Shown: positions 9,976-19,683 of the stretch, piece by piece
How the letters are laid out: each line of letters opens with the position of its first letter
Numbering within the stretch: position 1 is the stretch's first letter
Source of the DNA: an uncultured Paracoccaceae bacterium
GTDB taxonomy: Bacteria; Pseudomonadota; Alphaproteobacteria; Rhodobacterales; Rhodobacteraceae
Reading direction: 5' to 3'
Assembly: GCA_905182105.1 (NCBI GenBank)
Contig: CAJJAR010000006.1
Location: 79,622 to 143,621, forward strand
DNA length: 64,000 bases
The notes under the pieces: generated by a model
Databases searched by the model: none
Told to the model about the DNA's origin: nothing
The model's input: the letters and a program-made list of their open reading frames with translations, nothing else
Program-made: the position numbers and the translations under genes

Positions 9976-9990
9976 GTTCACTGTTTGTTC
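9976..9990 (+). promoter_or_regulatory. LexA (SOS) box upstream of uvrA
   Basis: The sequence GTTCACTGTTTGTTC is an exact match to the alphaproteobacterial LexA site GTTC-N7-GTTC. It lies 63 bases before the uvrA start codon, which is the right place for repression of uvrA until DNA damage. Seen directly; binding is inferred. Confidence 0.88.
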
Positions 9991-10052
9991 TAAGTTAACA
10001 GTTGGAGAATTCTGATCTGCAAACTATGTCTAGACTGTTAAAGGAGCATGAG

Positions 10053-12911
10053 ATGGCTGAATTAAAAAATATTGAAGTACGCGGCGCGCGTGAAAACAAC
10101 CTAAAATCAATCGACGTGGATATTCCGCGCGACCAATTAGTGGTTATTACAGGCTTGTCTGGGTCTGGCAAATCTTCGCTCGCTTTTGACACCATCTATG
10201 CCGAAGGTCAGCGACGCTATGTTGAATCCCTCAGCGCATATGCCCGCCAATTTCTTGATATGATGCAGAAACCTGATGTGGATCACATCAGTGGTTTAAG
10301 TCCTGCGATTTCGATTGAGCAGAAAACAACGTCCAAAAATCCACGCTCTACTGTGGGAACAGTCACTGAAATTTATGACTACATGCGTTTGTTGTTCGCA
10401 CGCGTCGGGACGCCCTATTCACCGACGACAGGCAAGCCGATTGAGGCCCAACAAATCCAAGATATGGTTGATCGTGTTATGGCAATGGAGGAGGGCACGC
10501 GTGCTTATCTATTGGCTCCGATCATCCGCGATCGTAAAGGCGAGTACCGCAAAGAGTTCATCGAACTGCGCAAACAGGGTTTTCAACGTGTCAAAGTGGA
10601 TGGTGAATTCCATGATCTGGACGAACCACCGACGCTTGATAAGAAATTTCGTCATGACATCGACGTGGTTGTTGATCGTATTGTGGTGCGCGAAGGGTTA
10701 GAGACACGTCTGGCGGACAGTTTGCGCACTGCGCTTGATCTGGCGGACGGTATTGCCATCGTTGAAACCGCACCGGCTGAGGGTGACCCTGTCCGCAATA
10801 CATTTTCTGAGAAATTTGCCTGTCCCGTCAGTGGTTTCACGATTCCAGAGATCGAACCGCGCTTGTTCTCATTCAACGCGCCTTTTGGGGCCTGCCCAAC
10901 CTGTGACGGTCTTGGCAAAGAGCTGTTCTTTGACGAACGCCTTGTCGTGCCGGATGCAGATTTGCGCGTTTATGATGGTGCTTTGGCCCCGTGGCGCAAA
11001 GGTAAATCACCGTACTTTTTGCAGACAATCGAATCCATCGCCAAACATTATGAGTTTGATCCACAGACAAAATGGAAAGACCTTCCAGCGCATGTGAAGC
11101 AGGTCTTTTTGCACGGTTCTGGTGATGAAGAACTTGAATTTCGCTATGACGAAGGTGGACGTGTTTACAACGTGACCCGCGTCTTTGAAGGGGTCATCCC
11201 AAACATGGAACGCCGCTATCGTGAGACCGATAGCAACTGGATCCGTGAAGAGTTTGAGCGCTACCAAAACAACCGCCCATGCGGGAAGTGCGAAGGCTAT
11301 CGTCTGCGCCCCGAAGCGCTTGCAGTGAAGATCGCAGATATCCATGCAGGGCAAATTGTACAGATGTCGATCAGCGAAGCATTCGCGTGGTGTGACACTG
11401 TTCCTGAGCGTTTGACCAAACAAAAGAATGAGATTGCCAAAGCCATTTTAAAGGAAATTCGTGAGCGCCTTGGTTTCCTTAATAATGTTGGATTAGAATA
11501 TCTTACGCTGTCACGTTCAAGTGGTACATTGAGTGGTGGTGAAAGCCAACGTATCCGTTTGGCTAGCCAGATTGGTTCTGGCCTGACGGGCGTTCTTTAT
11601 GTTCTGGATGAGCCTTCCATCGGCCTGCACCAGCGCGACAATGATCGCCTTCTACTGACACTTAAGAACCTGCGCGATCAGGGCAATACCGTGATCGTGG
11701 TCGAACATGATGAAGAAGCAATTCGTGAAGCCGACTACGTCTTTGACATCGGTCCGGGCGCGGGCGTGCATGGTGGTGAGGTCGTATCACACGGGACCCC
11801 TGATCAGGTTGCCAATGACCCTAAATCTTTGACCGGTCAGTACCTCACGGGTGCTCGTTCAATTGCAGTGCCAGAGACACGCCGTAAAGGTAAGAAGAGG
11901 TCGCTGAAGGTTGTCAAAGCCACGGGCAACAACCTCAAAAATGTTACCGTTGAATTCCCATTGGGGCAGTTCGTTTGTGTGACGGGCGTTTCAGGGGGCG
12001 GTAAATCCACGCTGACAATTGAGACACTGTTTAAGACTGCATCCATGCGCCTGAACGGGGCGCGCCAGACACCTGCGCCTTGTGAAACCATCAAGGGGCT
12101 TGAGCTGTTGGATAAGGTCATCGACATCGACCAACGCGCCATTGGCCGTACGCCGCGGTCGAACCCCGCAACCTACACAGGGGCCTTTACTCCGATGCGT
12201 GATTGGTTTGCTAGTTTGCCTGAATCCAAAGCGCGCGGTTATAAGCCGGGGCGTTTCAGTTTTAACGTCAAAGGTGGACGCTGTGAGGCGTGCCAGGGCG
12301 ATGGCGTGATCAAGATCGAGATGCACTTCCTGCCTGATGTCTATGTTGAATGTGAAACCTGCCGCGGTGCGCGTTACAACCGCGAAACGCTTGAGATTAA
12401 GTTTAAGGGCAAAAGCATCGCCGATATTTTGGACATGACGGTTGAGGACGCGCAAACGTTCTTCCAGGCGGTGCCAAGTATTCGCGACAAAATGGATGCA
12501 TTGGTGCGTGTTGGGCTGGGCTATATCAAGGTGGGCCAACAGGCGACGACCTTGTCAGGTGGTGAAGCACAGCGTGTGAAACTGTCTAAGGAACTCAGCA
12601 AGCGCTCCACTGGCCGCACGCTGTATATCCTTGATGAACCAACGACTGGTTTGCACTTTGAAGACGTGCGCAAGTTATTGGAAGTTCTGCATGAATTGGT
12701 GGATCAGGGGAATTCGGTGATCGTGATCGAACACAACCTTGATGTGATCAAAACCGCCGACCACATCATCGACATCGGCCCAGAGGGCGGTGATGGTGGT
12801 GGTATTGTTGTTGCCATAGGCACACCTGAAAAAGTGGCCGAGGTCGAGGGCAGCTATACAGGCTATTACCTGAAGGACATGCTGAAGCCGAAAGCGGCAC
12901 CCGCTAAATAG
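10053..12911 (+). CDS. uvrA: excinuclease ABC subunit A
   Basis: UvrA is the damage-sensing ATPase of nucleotide excision repair; it loads UvrB onto lesions. The 952-residue protein has two ABC ATPase modules: Walker [10 protein letters not shown] near residue 34 and GVSGGGKST in the second half, signatures [12 protein letters not shown] and [12 protein letters not shown], and Walker [12 protein letters not shown] and [11 protein letters not shown]. Zinc-finger cysteines are present ([27 protein letters not shown]). The frame is open upstream, but AAGGAG six bases before ATG 10053 and the family start [17 protein letters not shown] fix the start. The LexA box at 9976-9990 indicates SOS control. 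Confidence 0.97.
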   Translation: MAELKNIEVRGARENNLKSIDVDIPRDQLVVITGLSGSGKSSLAFDTIYAEGQRRYVESLSAYARQFLDMMQKPDVDHISGLSPAISIEQKTTSKNPRSTVGTVTEIYDYMRLLFARVGTPYSPTTGKPIEAQQIQDMVDRVMAMEEGTRAYLLAPIIRDRKGEYRKEFIELRKQGFQRVKVDGEFHDLDEPPTLDKKFRHDIDVVVDRIVVREGLETRLADSLRTALDLADGIAIVETAPAEGDPVRNTFSEKFACPVSGFTIPEIEPRLFSFNAPFGACPTCDGLGKELFFDERLVVPDADLRVYDGALAPWRKGKSPYFLQTIESIAKHYEFDPQTKWKDLPAHVKQVFLHGSGDEELEFRYDEGGRVYNVTRVFEGVIPNMERRYRETDSNWIREEFERYQNNRPCGKCEGYRLRPEALAVKIADIHAGQIVQMSISEAFAWCDTVPERLTKQKNEIAKAILKEIRERLGFLNNVGLEYLTLSRSSGTLSGGESQRIRLASQIGSGLTGVLYVLDEPSIGLHQRDNDRLLLTLKNLRDQGNTVIVVEHDEEAIREADYVFDIGPGAGVHGGEVVSHGTPDQVANDPKSLTGQYLTGARSIAVPETRRKGKKRSLKVVKATGNNLKNVTVEFPLGQFVCVTGVSGGGKSTLTIETLFKTASMRLNGARQTPAPCETIKGLELLDKVIDIDQRAIGRTPRSNPATYTGAFTPMRDWFASLPESKARGYKPGRFSFNVKGGRCEACQGDGVIKIEMHFLPDVYVECETCRGARYNRETLEIKFKGKSIADILDMTVEDAQTFFQAVPSIRDKMDALVRVGLGYIKVGQQATTLSGGEAQRVKLSKELSKRSTGRTLYILDEPTTGLHFEDVRKLLEVLHELVDQGNSVIVIEHNLDVIKTADHIIDIGPEGGDGGGIVVAIGTPEKVAEVEGSYTGYYLKDMLKPKAAPAK

Positions 12912-14503
12912 TTAGGCAGCCATTGCCGCCAAAAGCGGCCCAGCTTCGCGTCCTTTAATACGAGGGCGCGCGGAACCCCCATGATTGCCAAGATTTTCGC
13001 GCAGTTCAGGGAACAGGGTTAGGATCTCTTCTTGGGTGTCATAGTGAAAGCCAGACATTGTCTGATCCCCCGGTTAATAGCTTTCACAGGCCACGCCATT
13101 GGCGGTGATCACCTAGTGACGATCAAACAGCATGTGGTGGTATGTGACTTGCTCCATGTCATAGTCGTTGGTTACAGTCAGGTTGTGGATCAAATCCTTG
13201 GCTTTTACCAGCACCTCTGTTTCGCCAAACAACGGTTCCCCCCAACACCCTTCAACAAGAACGCGGTGCTGTGGTGAAACCAACAAATCTGAGGTTGCGC
13301 CGAATGAACCTTCTTTAATTCGAATAGGGCATTGTTTTGGATTGTTGAAAATTGTGCTGTTCCCAATCCAACGGACCATTTTCAGGCCGTAATCATGGGT
13401 GTGAACATACATGCCAGCGGTAATGTTTTCGATCAAGACAGAGCCATTAGTCGTTTCAATGGAAGTCCCTGAAACGAAAAATAGAATTTGGACGACTTCG
13501 ACCAAGGCACTGTCAGTATTGTGTGCCGCATCTTCAATTGTGTAGTTGAAATAGACAGTCTCGAGGTCAGCATCGCCCTGAATTTCAAACGTTCCGTCGG
13601 ACAGGAGGGTAATCGTTTGTCCTTCGCCAAGGTAATTGAATTGTTGGAAGGGTCAGATGTGACAACAGCCTGACCGTGTAAGTGCGTGACCGTCAATGCA
13701 CCACCAGTTGAACTGTCATTGCCCAAAACATCAAGAATTATTGTATCATTTTTGCCAAAGATGATGGTGTCATCTTTGGCAATGACAGTCGAGTGAACCG
13801 AACCACCTGCGATCAAAAAATTGGTATCATAGCCGCTGTCGCCAACATCTGCGACGCCAACTTTTAAGGTATTGATTGCGCCAGGGGTTACAGGTGCAAC
13901 AAAGGTCAAGGTAACAGTGAAGCCATCCATTTCCGTGTTAAATTGATCTGCCAAGTTATTGTTGAAAATATTTTGCGTTTCGCCACTGTTAATGTTGCTA
14001 ATAGATGCCGTACCGTCGCCAACACTGACCGTCGCGAGAGTGCCATTCACCCAAACGCCAATGACGTCGTTGTATTGTGTGTTCACAAAGTCGGGATATT
14101 CTTCAGAGCTTAGGACGAAATCAAGGGTAATGGTGTCGCCGGTTGGCGTAAACGTTATCTCTAGAAATGTCGCGTCAAACGAGCTGCCGATAGCAAGAGC
14201 ATTAAAATCAGCGTCACCATCAATGCCACCAGTTGCATTGGTTGAGGTCCCACCTGATTGGTTTGTATTTGTGCTGCCGTCACTGTTTGTAAAATCGTTT
14301 GCGTTGCTGGTTGAAAGGATAACGCCTGTATCGCCGGGTGTTGTGAATGGGGAAACTGCATCTCCGTTTGAATATGTACCACTAGAGTCTGCGTCACCGC
14401 TGTAGGTGGCGGTATTGACGTCCATGCCGCTGCCGAAAATTTCATTTGCCATATCAAGTGCTGTCGTACCCGTATTTATAGGCAGCTCTGTTGCTGTCGC
14501 CAT
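12912..14503 (-). pseudogene. decayed choice-of-anchor-L / Hint-domain protein
   Basis: Reading leftwards from ATG 14503, residues 1 to about 220 form a choice-of-anchor-L domain (VLSSEEYPDFVNTQYNDVIG), followed by a cadherin/VCBS-like LDVLGNDSSTGGALTV stretch and a Hint domain (GTSIETTNG, LVSPQHRVLVEG, VTYHHMLFDRH). The coding frame is broken at about 13628, where one C seems lost (CGCCAA for CGCCCAA), after which the Hint part continues in another frame. In that frame a TAG at 13113-13115 interrupts LFDRH-VITANGVACESY, a TAA at 13074-13076 follows, and the family's normal tail (EEILTLFPELRE, SARPRIKGREA) runs to 12912. The Hint Cys1 position (usually CFxxGT) reads FFVSGT, so self-processing would be lost anyway. 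Intact relatives are probably secreted surface proteins. Confidence 0.85.
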
Positions 14504-14768
14504 TCTTCCCTCGATCTCATTAAGCGGAGTTGATCCGCCATGAGGCAGTTATGCGGGGAGAATTTGTCATTCGATTGTAGTTAATAAGGAAATAGTGGGA
14601 TCACAGAAGTGAAATGCTAAAACGATTTATGCTTTTCGGTACTTATAATTAATCTATTATTATCAAATAATTATGTCGAATTGTGTATTGCCCTCACTAC
14701 CGAAATAATCGCTTTTCTGAGAAGCAATACCGCAATTCAAACTCATTTAAGTCAGGGTTTGACCCAGA

Positions 14769-16697
14769 TCACACCCTACGGTTGAGCTGTTCGAACCGTG
14801 GCAACATGGCACTGAAATCTTTGCCCAAACCGCCTTCGTCCTCAACGAACTTCTTATACAACGCATGGGCCAATGCACCCATTGGCGTATCTGCATCTAC
14901 CGCACTTGCAGCCTGTTGGCTTAACCCTAGGTCCTTCAGCATCAGCTCAGCTGCAAATCCCGGCGCGTAATCATTGTCTGCGGGGCTGGTCGGACCAACG
15001 CCTGGGGCAGGGCAGTAGGCGTTCATCGACCATGAGTATCCAGAGGATGTGCTGACAACGTCAAACATCTTTTGACGATCAAGGCCCAGCTTGTCTGCCA
15101 AGGCAAATGCCTCGCAGGTCGCTATCATTGTTGCTCCCAAAACCATGTTGTTGCAGATCTTGGCCGCTTGGCCTGCACCTGACGCGCCGCAATGTACTGC
15201 CTTTTGTCCCATGATCTCAAACAACGGGGACACAGTGGCAAATGCCGCCTCAGACCCGCCCGCCATGAATGTCAGCGTTCCACCGGCCGCACCACCGATA
15301 CCACCCGACACAGGCGCATCAGCAGCAAATAGGCCCGCCGCCTGAGCATCCGCAGCCACGGCGCTGGCGCTCTCAACGTCGACAGTTGAACAATCCAGTA
15401 AGGTCGCACCTGATTCCATCGCAGGGATCACTTCGGCCGCAACACTGCGCAGGATCGCACCGTTGGGTAGCATTGTGATAACAACATCTGCACCTGTTGC
15501 AGCTTCAACAGAGGTGGCCGCCACAGAAACGCCTTCAGCCGTTGTGCCAGCCGGGTCAAAGCCCGTCACGTTATGTCCCGCAGCAGCCAAGTTGGCAGCC
15601 ATAGGTGCGCCCATGTTGCCCAGTCCGATAAAGCCGATGTTCATGCCGTGTCCTTCCGATGTGTCGGTTTGCAAATTTAATGCGTTTTGGCCCAATGGCA
15701 GCAACATTTTTGAAACAACCGTCGCAGGAACGGTGCCATCTGCGAATTGCCATTTGGGGCTGTGGTCTTTGTCGATGATCGCGGCGCGGATGCCCTCGAT
15801 AAAGTCGCCGTGCTCCATACTCCGCGCGGTAAAGCGGTATTCAAGGTCCAGTGCCTTCGCCAGCGAGATGTTAGAGCCACGCAAACGGTTCAGAATTTCA
15901 AAGGTACACGCCATAGAAAGCGAACTGTTACGGCGCAGTTGTTTTAACGTCTTTTGGGCAAACTCACTGTCGTCGTTTTCCAGTGTGGTCAAAACATCCG
16001 ACAGGCCAACGCCACGGAAATGTTTGGTGATCTCAGGCATCTGTGACTGGATCGGTCCAATTTCGGCGGGGGTCTCAGGAACAAGGCAAGCGGTGTCGCC
16101 CGTTGTTTCAAGCTGGGCAATCAGGTCAGACCATTTGCCTTCGGGAATATAGATATCTGCAAAACCGGCAAAGATCGCATCGGATGCATTCATGCGCGAC
16201 GCGGTTGTACCAAGGTATTCACCCAAGCGTTCAGGAGCCAAGGCAAGCATCAAGGTACCGCCAACGTCAGGGACCAATCCAATGCCCACCTCAGGCATAG
16301 CGATCTGGCTGGTGTCACCGACAATGCGGTGTGATCCGTGACACCCAATCCCAACGCCGCCTCCCATGGTGAACCCTTGAAGGAAGGAAACAACAGGTTT
16401 TGGGTATTCAAATATCTTGGCGTTCAGGCGGTATTCATCTGCCCAAAATTTCTGACCATAGGCAAAATCACCTGCCGTGCCCGTTGCATACATATCCGCG
16501 ATGTCACCACCCGAGCAGAAGGCGCGATCGCCCTGCGCGTCCATGACGACCAACTTAACAGCAGGGTCTGCGCGCCAGTCATCAAGGGCGGCCTCAATCG
16601 CCAGACACATCTCGTAGGTCATGGCGTTCAACGCCTGCGGGCGTTGCAAAGTGATGCGGCCAGTCTGGCCGATGATGCGAATAGAGATGTCAGTCAT
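14769..16697 (-). CDS. fusion: enoyl-CoA hydratase/3-hydroxyisobutyryl-CoA hydrolase plus 3-hydroxyisobutyrate dehydrogenase
   Basis: One continuous 642-codon frame joins two valine-pathway enzymes that are usually separate. Residues 1-351 are a crotonase-fold protein of the 3-hydroxyisobutyryl-CoA hydrolase/enoyl-CoA hydratase type (FCSGGDIADMY, GFTMGGGVGIG, MPEVGIGLVPDVGGT). Residues 352-642 are MmsB: Rossmann motif IGFIGLGNMGAPMAANL, substrate loop DAPVSGGIGGAAGG and the catalytic lysine in GQAAKICNNM. The junction contains GGAAGGA six bases before the ATG (15644) where MmsB would normally start, so separate MmsB may also be made. The gene follows the acyl-CoA dehydrogenase gene after five bases, in the same operon. 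Either a true fusion by loss of a stop codon or an error in the assembly could explain it. Confidence 0.88.
   Translation of the reverse strand: MTDISIRIIGQTGRITLQRPQALNAMTYEMCLAIEAALDDWRADPAVKLVVMDAQGDRAFCSGGDIADMYATGTAGDFAYGQKFWADEYRLNAKIFEYPKPVVSFLQGFTMGGGVGIGCHGSHRIVGDTSQIAMPEVGIGLVPDVGGTLMLALAPERLGEYLGTTASRMNASDAIFAGFADIYIPEGKWSDLIAQLETTGDTACLVPETPAEIGPIQSQMPEITKHFRGVGLSDVLTTLENDDSEFAQKTLKQLRRNSSLSMACTFEILNRLRGSNISLAKALDLEYRFTARSMEHGDFIEGIRAAIIDKDHSPKWQFADGTVPATVVSKMLLPLGQNALNLQTDTSEGHGMNIGFIGLGNMGAPMAANLAAAGHNVTGFDPAGTTAEGVSVAATSVEAATGADVVITMLPNGAILRSVAAEVIPAMESGATLLDCSTVDVESASAVAADAQAAGLFAADAPVSGGIGGAAGGTLTFMAGGSEAAFATVSPLFEIMGQKAVHCGASGAGQAAKICNNMVLGATMIATCEAFALADKLGLDRQKMFDVVSTSSGYSWSMNAYCPAPGVGPTSPADNDYAPGFAAELMLKDLGLSQQAASAVDADTPMGALAHALYKKFVEDEGGLGKDFSAMLPRFEQLNRRV
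15642..15657 (-). promoter_or_regulatory. mmsB: internal ribosome binding site and start codon for MmsB
   Basis: On the minus strand a strong Shine-Dalgarno sequence GGAAGGA (15651-15657) sits six bases before ATG (15642-15644), exactly where free-standing MmsB proteins begin (MNIGFIGLGNMG). It lies inside the fused reading frame and looks like the retained start site of a gene that was once separate. Translation from here would give a 291-residue MmsB. Confidence 0.7.
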
Positions 16698-16702
16698 ATG
16701 AT

Positions 16703-17845
16703 TTAGCGGTTCTTCAACATGTCGCGGGCCACGATGACCCGCATAATTTCATTGGTGCCTTCAAGAATTTGGTGAACGCGCAGGTCGCGTACTAGCTTCT
16801 CAATGCCATAATCAGCTAGATAGCCGTAGCCGCCGTGCAGTTGTAGGCATTGATCGACAACTTTGCTGCCGACTTCAGTCACGAATTTCTTAGCCATAGC
16901 GCAATATTTGGTCGCATCTGGCGCACCTGTGTCCAATTTCCATGCCGCTTGACGTAGGAAAACACGGGCGGCTTGCATTTCGATTTCCATATCCGCAAGG
17001 CGCCATTGCAGCCCTTGGAATTGGTCGATGGATTTGCCGAAGGCTTTGCGCTCGCCCATGTAATCCAGCGTCGAGTTCAGGGCAGTTTGGGCTGCACCTA
17101 GCGAACAGGCAGAGATGTTCAAACGACCACCGTCTAAGCCCATCATCGCATACTTAAACCCTTTGCCTTCTTCACCAATCAGGTTCTGTGCGGCGACTTT
17201 GCACTCATCAAATTGAACCTGCGCAGTGGGTTGTGAACGCCAGCCCATTTTTTGCTCTAACCCACCAAAGGACAGACCATCTGACCCGTCTTCGACAAAA
17301 ACAGTGGATACACCCGCAGCGCCGTCTTCGCCCGTGCGCACCATGCAAACATAGGCGTCTGAATAGCCACCACCCGAAATGAACGCTTTGGTTCCGTTCA
17401 GGGTGTAGCCCTCGTTTGTACGCTCTGCGCGGGTTTTTAGGGCTGCGGCGTCTGATCCTGATCCGGGCTCTGTCAGGCAATAGCTTAGGACAGTGTTCAT
17501 CGCCAAAACGTCAGGCATCACACGTGCCTTCATTTCATCACTGCCAAAGCCGTCGATCATCTTGGCGCACATGTTGTGGATGGAGAGGAAGGCCGCAACT
17601 GAAGGACAGGCCATGCTGAGGGCCTCAAAAACGAGGGTCGCATCAAGGCGCGAAAGGCCTGTGCCGCCGCTGTCTTCAGAAACATAAAGACCACCAAAGC
17701 CAAGTTCGCCAATTTTTGGCCACAGGTCTTTGGGGATTGTTTCGGCAATTTCCCACTCACGTGCGTAGGGCGCGATGGCGTCTTGGCCAAAGGCATAGGC
17801 CATATCAAAAATTGCAGATTGTTCTTCGCTTAAGGCAAAATCCAT
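16703..17845 (-). CDS. acyl-CoA dehydrogenase, probable isobutyryl-CoA dehydrogenase
   Basis: This FAD enzyme probably oxidises isobutyryl-CoA to methacrylyl-CoA in valine breakdown. The 380-residue chain has the family features YCLTEPGSGSDAAALKT, the FAD contacts KAFISGGGYSDAYV, an RKAFG-type motif (ERKAFGKSI), LQLHGGYGYLADY and the catalytic glutamate in HQILEGTNEIMR. The substrate is inferred from the operon: hydratase/hydrolase-MmsB downstream and mmsA upstream on the same strand, as in the ACAD8-type gene sets of other roseobacters. GAGGA before the ATG supports the start. It is separated from mmsA by 141 bases, so it may have its own promoter. Confidence 0.88.
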   Translation of the reverse strand: MDFALSEEQSAIFDMAYAFGQDAIAPYAREWEIAETIPKDLWPKIGELGFGGLYVSEDSGGTGLSRLDATLVFEALSMACPSVAAFLSIHNMCAKMIDGFGSDEMKARVMPDVLAMNTVLSYCLTEPGSGSDAAALKTRAERTNEGYTLNGTKAFISGGGYSDAYVCMVRTGEDGAAGVSTVFVEDGSDGLSFGGLEQKMGWRSQPTAQVQFDECKVAAQNLIGEEGKGFKYAMMGLDGGRLNISACSLGAAQTALNSTLDYMGERKAFGKSIDQFQGLQWRLADMEIEMQAARVFLRQAAWKLDTGAPDATKYCAMAKKFVTEVGSKVVDQCLQLHGGYGYLADYGIEKLVRDLRVHQILEGTNEIMRVIVARDMLKNR

Positions 17846-17986
17846 GTCGGTCCTCGCGTGCTGGTTGCTAAGGGAATTGAACAGATGTTAAATTGAAACT
17901 ATTTCACGAATATTTCAAAGCATGAGAGTTTGTGTTGGTCGTATTAGGGTGGGAGTGCCACCACAACGGGCGGCACTCAGTATTGC

Positions 17987-19486
17987 TTATTCCATCACTG
18001 GGATTGAGAATTCTCCGCCTTCTTTAATGCCTGATGGCCAGCGCGCTGTCACAGTTTTGGTGCGTGTGTAGAATTTGAACGCATCTGGACCGTGTTGGTT
18101 CAAATCGCCGAACACAGATTTCTTCCAGCCACCAAAGGTGTGGTAGGCCAATGGCACAGGGATTGGCACGTTGATGCCGACCATGCCAACGTTGATGCGG
18201 TTTGCGAAATCACGGGCTGCGTCGCCGTCACGGGTAAAGATCGCCGTGCCGTTGCCGTATTCGTGGTCCATTGCAAGGCCTAGGGCCTCTTCGTATGTTT
18301 CTGCACGTACACATGTGAGGACTGGGCCAAAGATCTCGTGTTTGTAGATGTCCATGTCTTTGGTGGCGCGGTCAAACAAGTGTGGGCCAACAAAGAAGCC
18401 GTCCTCGTAGCCTTGCAATGAGAAATCGCGACCATCAACAACCAACTCAGCACCTTGATCGATACCGGTTTGAACCAACCGTTCGATGTTGGCTTTTGCG
18501 GCTGCTGTCACAACAGGACCGTAATCCACATCGTTGCCTGAGGTGTATGGACCAACTTTTAGCTTTTCGATCCGTGGAACCAGCTTTTTGATCAAACGAT
18601 CGGCTGTGTCGTCACCCACTGGAACCGCAACGGAAATCGCCATGCAGCGTTCGCCAGCAGCGCCGTAACCGGCACCGATCAAAGCGTCAGCTGCTTGATC
18701 CATGTCAGCATCTGGCATGATAATCATGTGGTTTTTCGCGCCACCAAAGCACTGAACACGTTTGCCGTTCGCACAACCTGTTGAGTAGATGTATTCCGCG
18801 ATTGGGGTTGAACCAACAAAGCCAACAGACTGGATTACGTCGTGGTGTAGAATCGCGTCTACGGCTTCTTTGTCGCCGTTCACAACCTGAAGGATGCCTT
18901 TTGGTAGGCCTGCTTGTTCCATCAATTCAGTAAGCATCAATGGGACAGATGGATCACGCTCGGAGGGTTTCAGGATGAACGCGTTGCCACATGCGATGGC
19001 AGGGGCAAACATCCACATCGGGATCATGGCGGGGAAATTGAACGGGGTAATGCCTGCAGTCACACCAAGAGCTTGGCGCATGGAATACATGTCGATGCCA
19101 GGGCCTGCAGAGTCAGTGTAGTCGCCTTTGAGCAGCTCAGGGGCACCGATGCAGTACTCAACCACTTCAAGGCCGCGCTGCACGTCGCCTGCGGCGTCGG
19201 GCAGAGTTTTGCCGTGCTCGCGGGAAAGAGCCTCGGCCAACTTGTCCATGTTGTCGTTCAGTAAAGCGACGAATTTCATCATCACACGGGCGCGGCGCTG
19301 TGGGTTTGTTGCAGCCCACTTTGGCTGTGCAGCAGCAGCGAATTGAACCGCTTGGTCCATTTCAGCAGCAGATGCCAATGGGCACTTGGCCTGAACTTCG
19401 CCGGTGGCTGGGTTCATGACGTCTGCGAAACGGCCTGATGTGCCTTTGACGTGTGCGCCGTTGATGTAATGCGTGAGCTCTTGCAT
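17987..19486 (-). CDS. mmsA: methylmalonate-semialdehyde dehydrogenase (CoA-acylating)
   Basis: MmsA converts (methyl)malonate semialdehyde, CoA and NAD to propionyl-CoA or acetyl-CoA, ending the valine branch that starts in the genes downstream. The 499-residue protein is an aldehyde dehydrogenase with the MMSDH-specific sequence GAKNHMIIMPDAD in place of the usual general-base glutamate region and the catalytic cysteine in GAAGERCMAIS (Cys281). ITPFNFPAMIPMWMF and SVGFVGSTPIAEYI are also typical. It starts with a good ribosome site (AAAGGGA) and is divergent from a LysR gene, with an inverted repeat between them that is a likely operator. Confidence 0.95.
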   Translation of the reverse strand: MQELTHYINGAHVKGTSGRFADVMNPATGEVQAKCPLASAAEMDQAVQFAAAAQPKWAATNPQRRARVMMKFVALLNDNMDKLAEALSREHGKTLPDAAGDVQRGLEVVEYCIGAPELLKGDYTDSAGPGIDMYSMRQALGVTAGITPFNFPAMIPMWMFAPAIACGNAFILKPSERDPSVPLMLTELMEQAGLPKGILQVVNGDKEAVDAILHHDVIQSVGFVGSTPIAEYIYSTGCANGKRVQCFGGAKNHMIIMPDADMDQAADALIGAGYGAAGERCMAISVAVPVGDDTADRLIKKLVPRIEKLKVGPYTSGNDVDYGPVVTAAAKANIERLVQTGIDQGAELVVDGRDFSLQGYEDGFFVGPHLFDRATKDMDIYKHEIFGPVLTCVRAETYEEALGLAMDHEYGNGTAIFTRDGDAARDFANRINVGMVGINVPIPVPLAYHTFGGWKKSVFGDLNQHGPDAFKFYTRTKTVTARWPSGIKEGGEFSIPVME

Positions 19487-19524
19487 GTGGTAATCCCTTT
19501 GGTTGATTTGATCATAGCTTAGCC

Positions 19525-19542
19525 TTGCAAAAAATCATGCAA
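19525..19542 (+). promoter_or_regulatory. inverted repeat between mmsA and lysR, possible LysR operator
   Basis: TTGCA and TGCAA arms flank eight bases (TTGCA-N8-TGCAA). The site lies 39 bases before mmsA and about 140 bases before the divergent LysR gene. Its T-N11-A-like shape and place suit a LysR-type regulator controlling the valine genes. No binding evidence; inferred from symmetry and position. Confidence 0.45.
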
Positions 19543-19602
19543 CAGGGGAAAGATGTCAAAACAGCTTTGCATTTTTATAGGTGTGGGGATGAGGTGGGAG
19601 CA

Positions 19603-19658
19603 GGGGCTTTGCCCCCGGCCTGCGGCCTCCCCCAGAGTTTATAGGGTAAGGTGAAGGT
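19603..19658 (+). repeat. intergenic double-hairpin repeat, copy A
   Basis: This element begins with a GGGGC-TTTG-CCCC-type hairpin, has a second small hairpin (GGCC-TGC-GGCC), then the conserved block TCCCCCAGAGTTTAT and a GGTGAAGGT end. A second copy lies at 38321-38379 on the same strand. The conserved block is identical in the two, while the second hairpin differs in both arms but still pairs. Confidence 0.7.
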
Positions 19659-19683
19659 GGAGCGGCAACTGGGGTGATGGGTC

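Noticed and set aside
12912..13058. A 48-residue minus-strand frame after uvrA as a separate small gene
   Set aside because: It continues in frame from the decayed Hint gene across two stop codons and contains the normal C-terminal tail of that family, so it is part of the pseudogene.
15463..16152. A 229-codon plus-strand frame antisense to the fused hydrolase gene
   Set aside because: It is a shadow of a strong coding gene and has no family features.
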